Positions 6,537-6,832 of a stretch of 6,832 nucleotides of DNA are shown here, piece after piece. The position numbers and the translations under genes are program-made. The DNA is taken from NCBI GenBank assembly GCA_051960855.1, contig JBQCDV010000098.1:1-6832 (forward strand), in the 5' to 3' direction. The stretch is from JBQCDV01 sp051960855 (GTDB lineage: Bacteria; Actinomycetota; Actinomycetes; JAJZTN01). The notes beneath the pieces were generated by a model. It had not been told where the DNA came from and made no database searches. It saw only the letters and a program-made list of their open reading frames with translations. Within the stretch, counting starts at the first letter, position 1. Every line of letters starts with the position of its first letter.

Positions 6537-6832
6537 GTCGCACCGTGCTTGGCAGCGTGACGGGTGGTGCCACTGCTGTGCCGGTGCAGACCGCCGATCA
6601 GGACCACGAGCGAGACCGTCAGCGCCAGGAAGCCGTCGGCCACGCCGGCGAGGACGTCGCTGAGGTGGTGCATTCCGCGGTAGAGCCGGGACCAGGCGAC
6701 CGCGGCGGGGAAGAGCAGGATCAGCCACGCCGCCCACTGCGCGAGCCGGTGGCGCTGGTGCCAGGCGAGGACCAGGGCGAGGGAGGCCGCGAAGGCCGTG
6801 GCTGCTCCGACATGACCGCTCGGATAGCTCGA
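6533..6832 (-). CDS. PAP2-family phosphatase, C-terminal 99 residues, 5' end outside window
   Basis: On the minus strand the frame is open from the right edge to a TGA at 6533-6535. Counting from the edge, SYPSGH (residues 2-7) is PAP2 motif 2 and SRLYRGMHHLSD (48-59) is motif 3 with Arg49, His55 and Asp59, so two of the three catalytic motifs are visible and intact. The Lys-x6-Arg-Pro motif lies off the window. Hydrophobic stretches at about 10-24, 31-47 and 60-82 match the last three helices of the PAP2 fold, followed by a short His/Arg-containing tail. The enzyme should remove phosphate from a membrane lipid phosphate or pyrophosphate (phosphatidate, undecaprenyl-PP or similar). It is followed by the stand-alone DAGK with a GTGA overlap, so the two form a coupled phosphatase-kinase pair. 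It resembles the PAP2 half of the fusion protein only at the motifs and is much more diverged than the kinase halves are. Confidence 0.9.
   Translation of the reverse strand, partial: SSYPSGHVGAATAFAASLALVLAWHQRHRLAQWAAWLILLFPAAVAWSRLYRGMHHLSDVLAGVADGFLALTVSLVVLIGGLHRHSSGTTRHAAKHGAT

Noticed and set aside
6537..6737. Upstream extension of the stand-alone kinase frame
   Set aside because: It runs through the PAP2 gene in another frame, is Arg/Pro-rich, and lies before the conserved start of the domain at VAVIVNPTK.

Overview
The window reads as chromosomal DNA from a high-GC Gram-positive bacterium, an actinobacterium. Third codon positions are almost always G or C, GTG is the start codon of most of the genes, and the genes are packed with gaps of 1-3 bases or GTGA overlaps. 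The left half matches the fadA2-fabG4-htdX order that I know from Mycobacterium (Rv0243-Rv0242c-Rv0241c). I cannot name a genus.

Layout. Positions 1-2896 (+ strand) hold three genes in one transcription unit: the C-terminal end of a FadI/FadA2-type thiolase (start outside the window), a high-molecular-weight FabG4-type 3-oxoacyl reductase, and an HtdX-type MaoC-like 3-hydroxyacyl-thioester dehydratase. Together they supply thiolase, ketoreductase and dehydratase/hydratase, three of the four steps of a fatty-acyl chain cycle running either in the degradative or the elongation direction. Between the thiolase stop and the start I prefer for fabG4 (GTG 550) lies a CTCGTC hexamer tract. It would read as a Ser-rich leader if the earlier ATG at 454 were used.

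Positions 2897-2967 are a short convergent gap. It contains six copies of the octamer GGTCARTC spaced about 9-10 bases apart, two of which run to or past the stop codon of the facing gene. I see no clear terminator hairpin.

Positions 2968-6832 (- strand, transcribed right to left) hold four tightly coupled membrane-lipid genes: a PAP2 phosphatase (5' end outside the window), a stand-alone diacylglycerol-kinase-family lipid kinase, a YihY/BrkB membrane protein, and a 553-residue protein that fuses a six-helix PAP2 phosphatase to a second DAGK domain. The cluster therefore carries the same phosphatase-kinase pair twice, once as overlapping separate genes and once as a fusion, with YihY in between. 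The kinase makes a phospholipid such as phosphatidate and the phosphatase removes the phosphate, so the cluster probably controls a membrane lipid-phosphate pool; this is inference. No RNA genes, mobile elements or CRISPR arrays are visible, and no gene-free stretch exceeds 300 bases.
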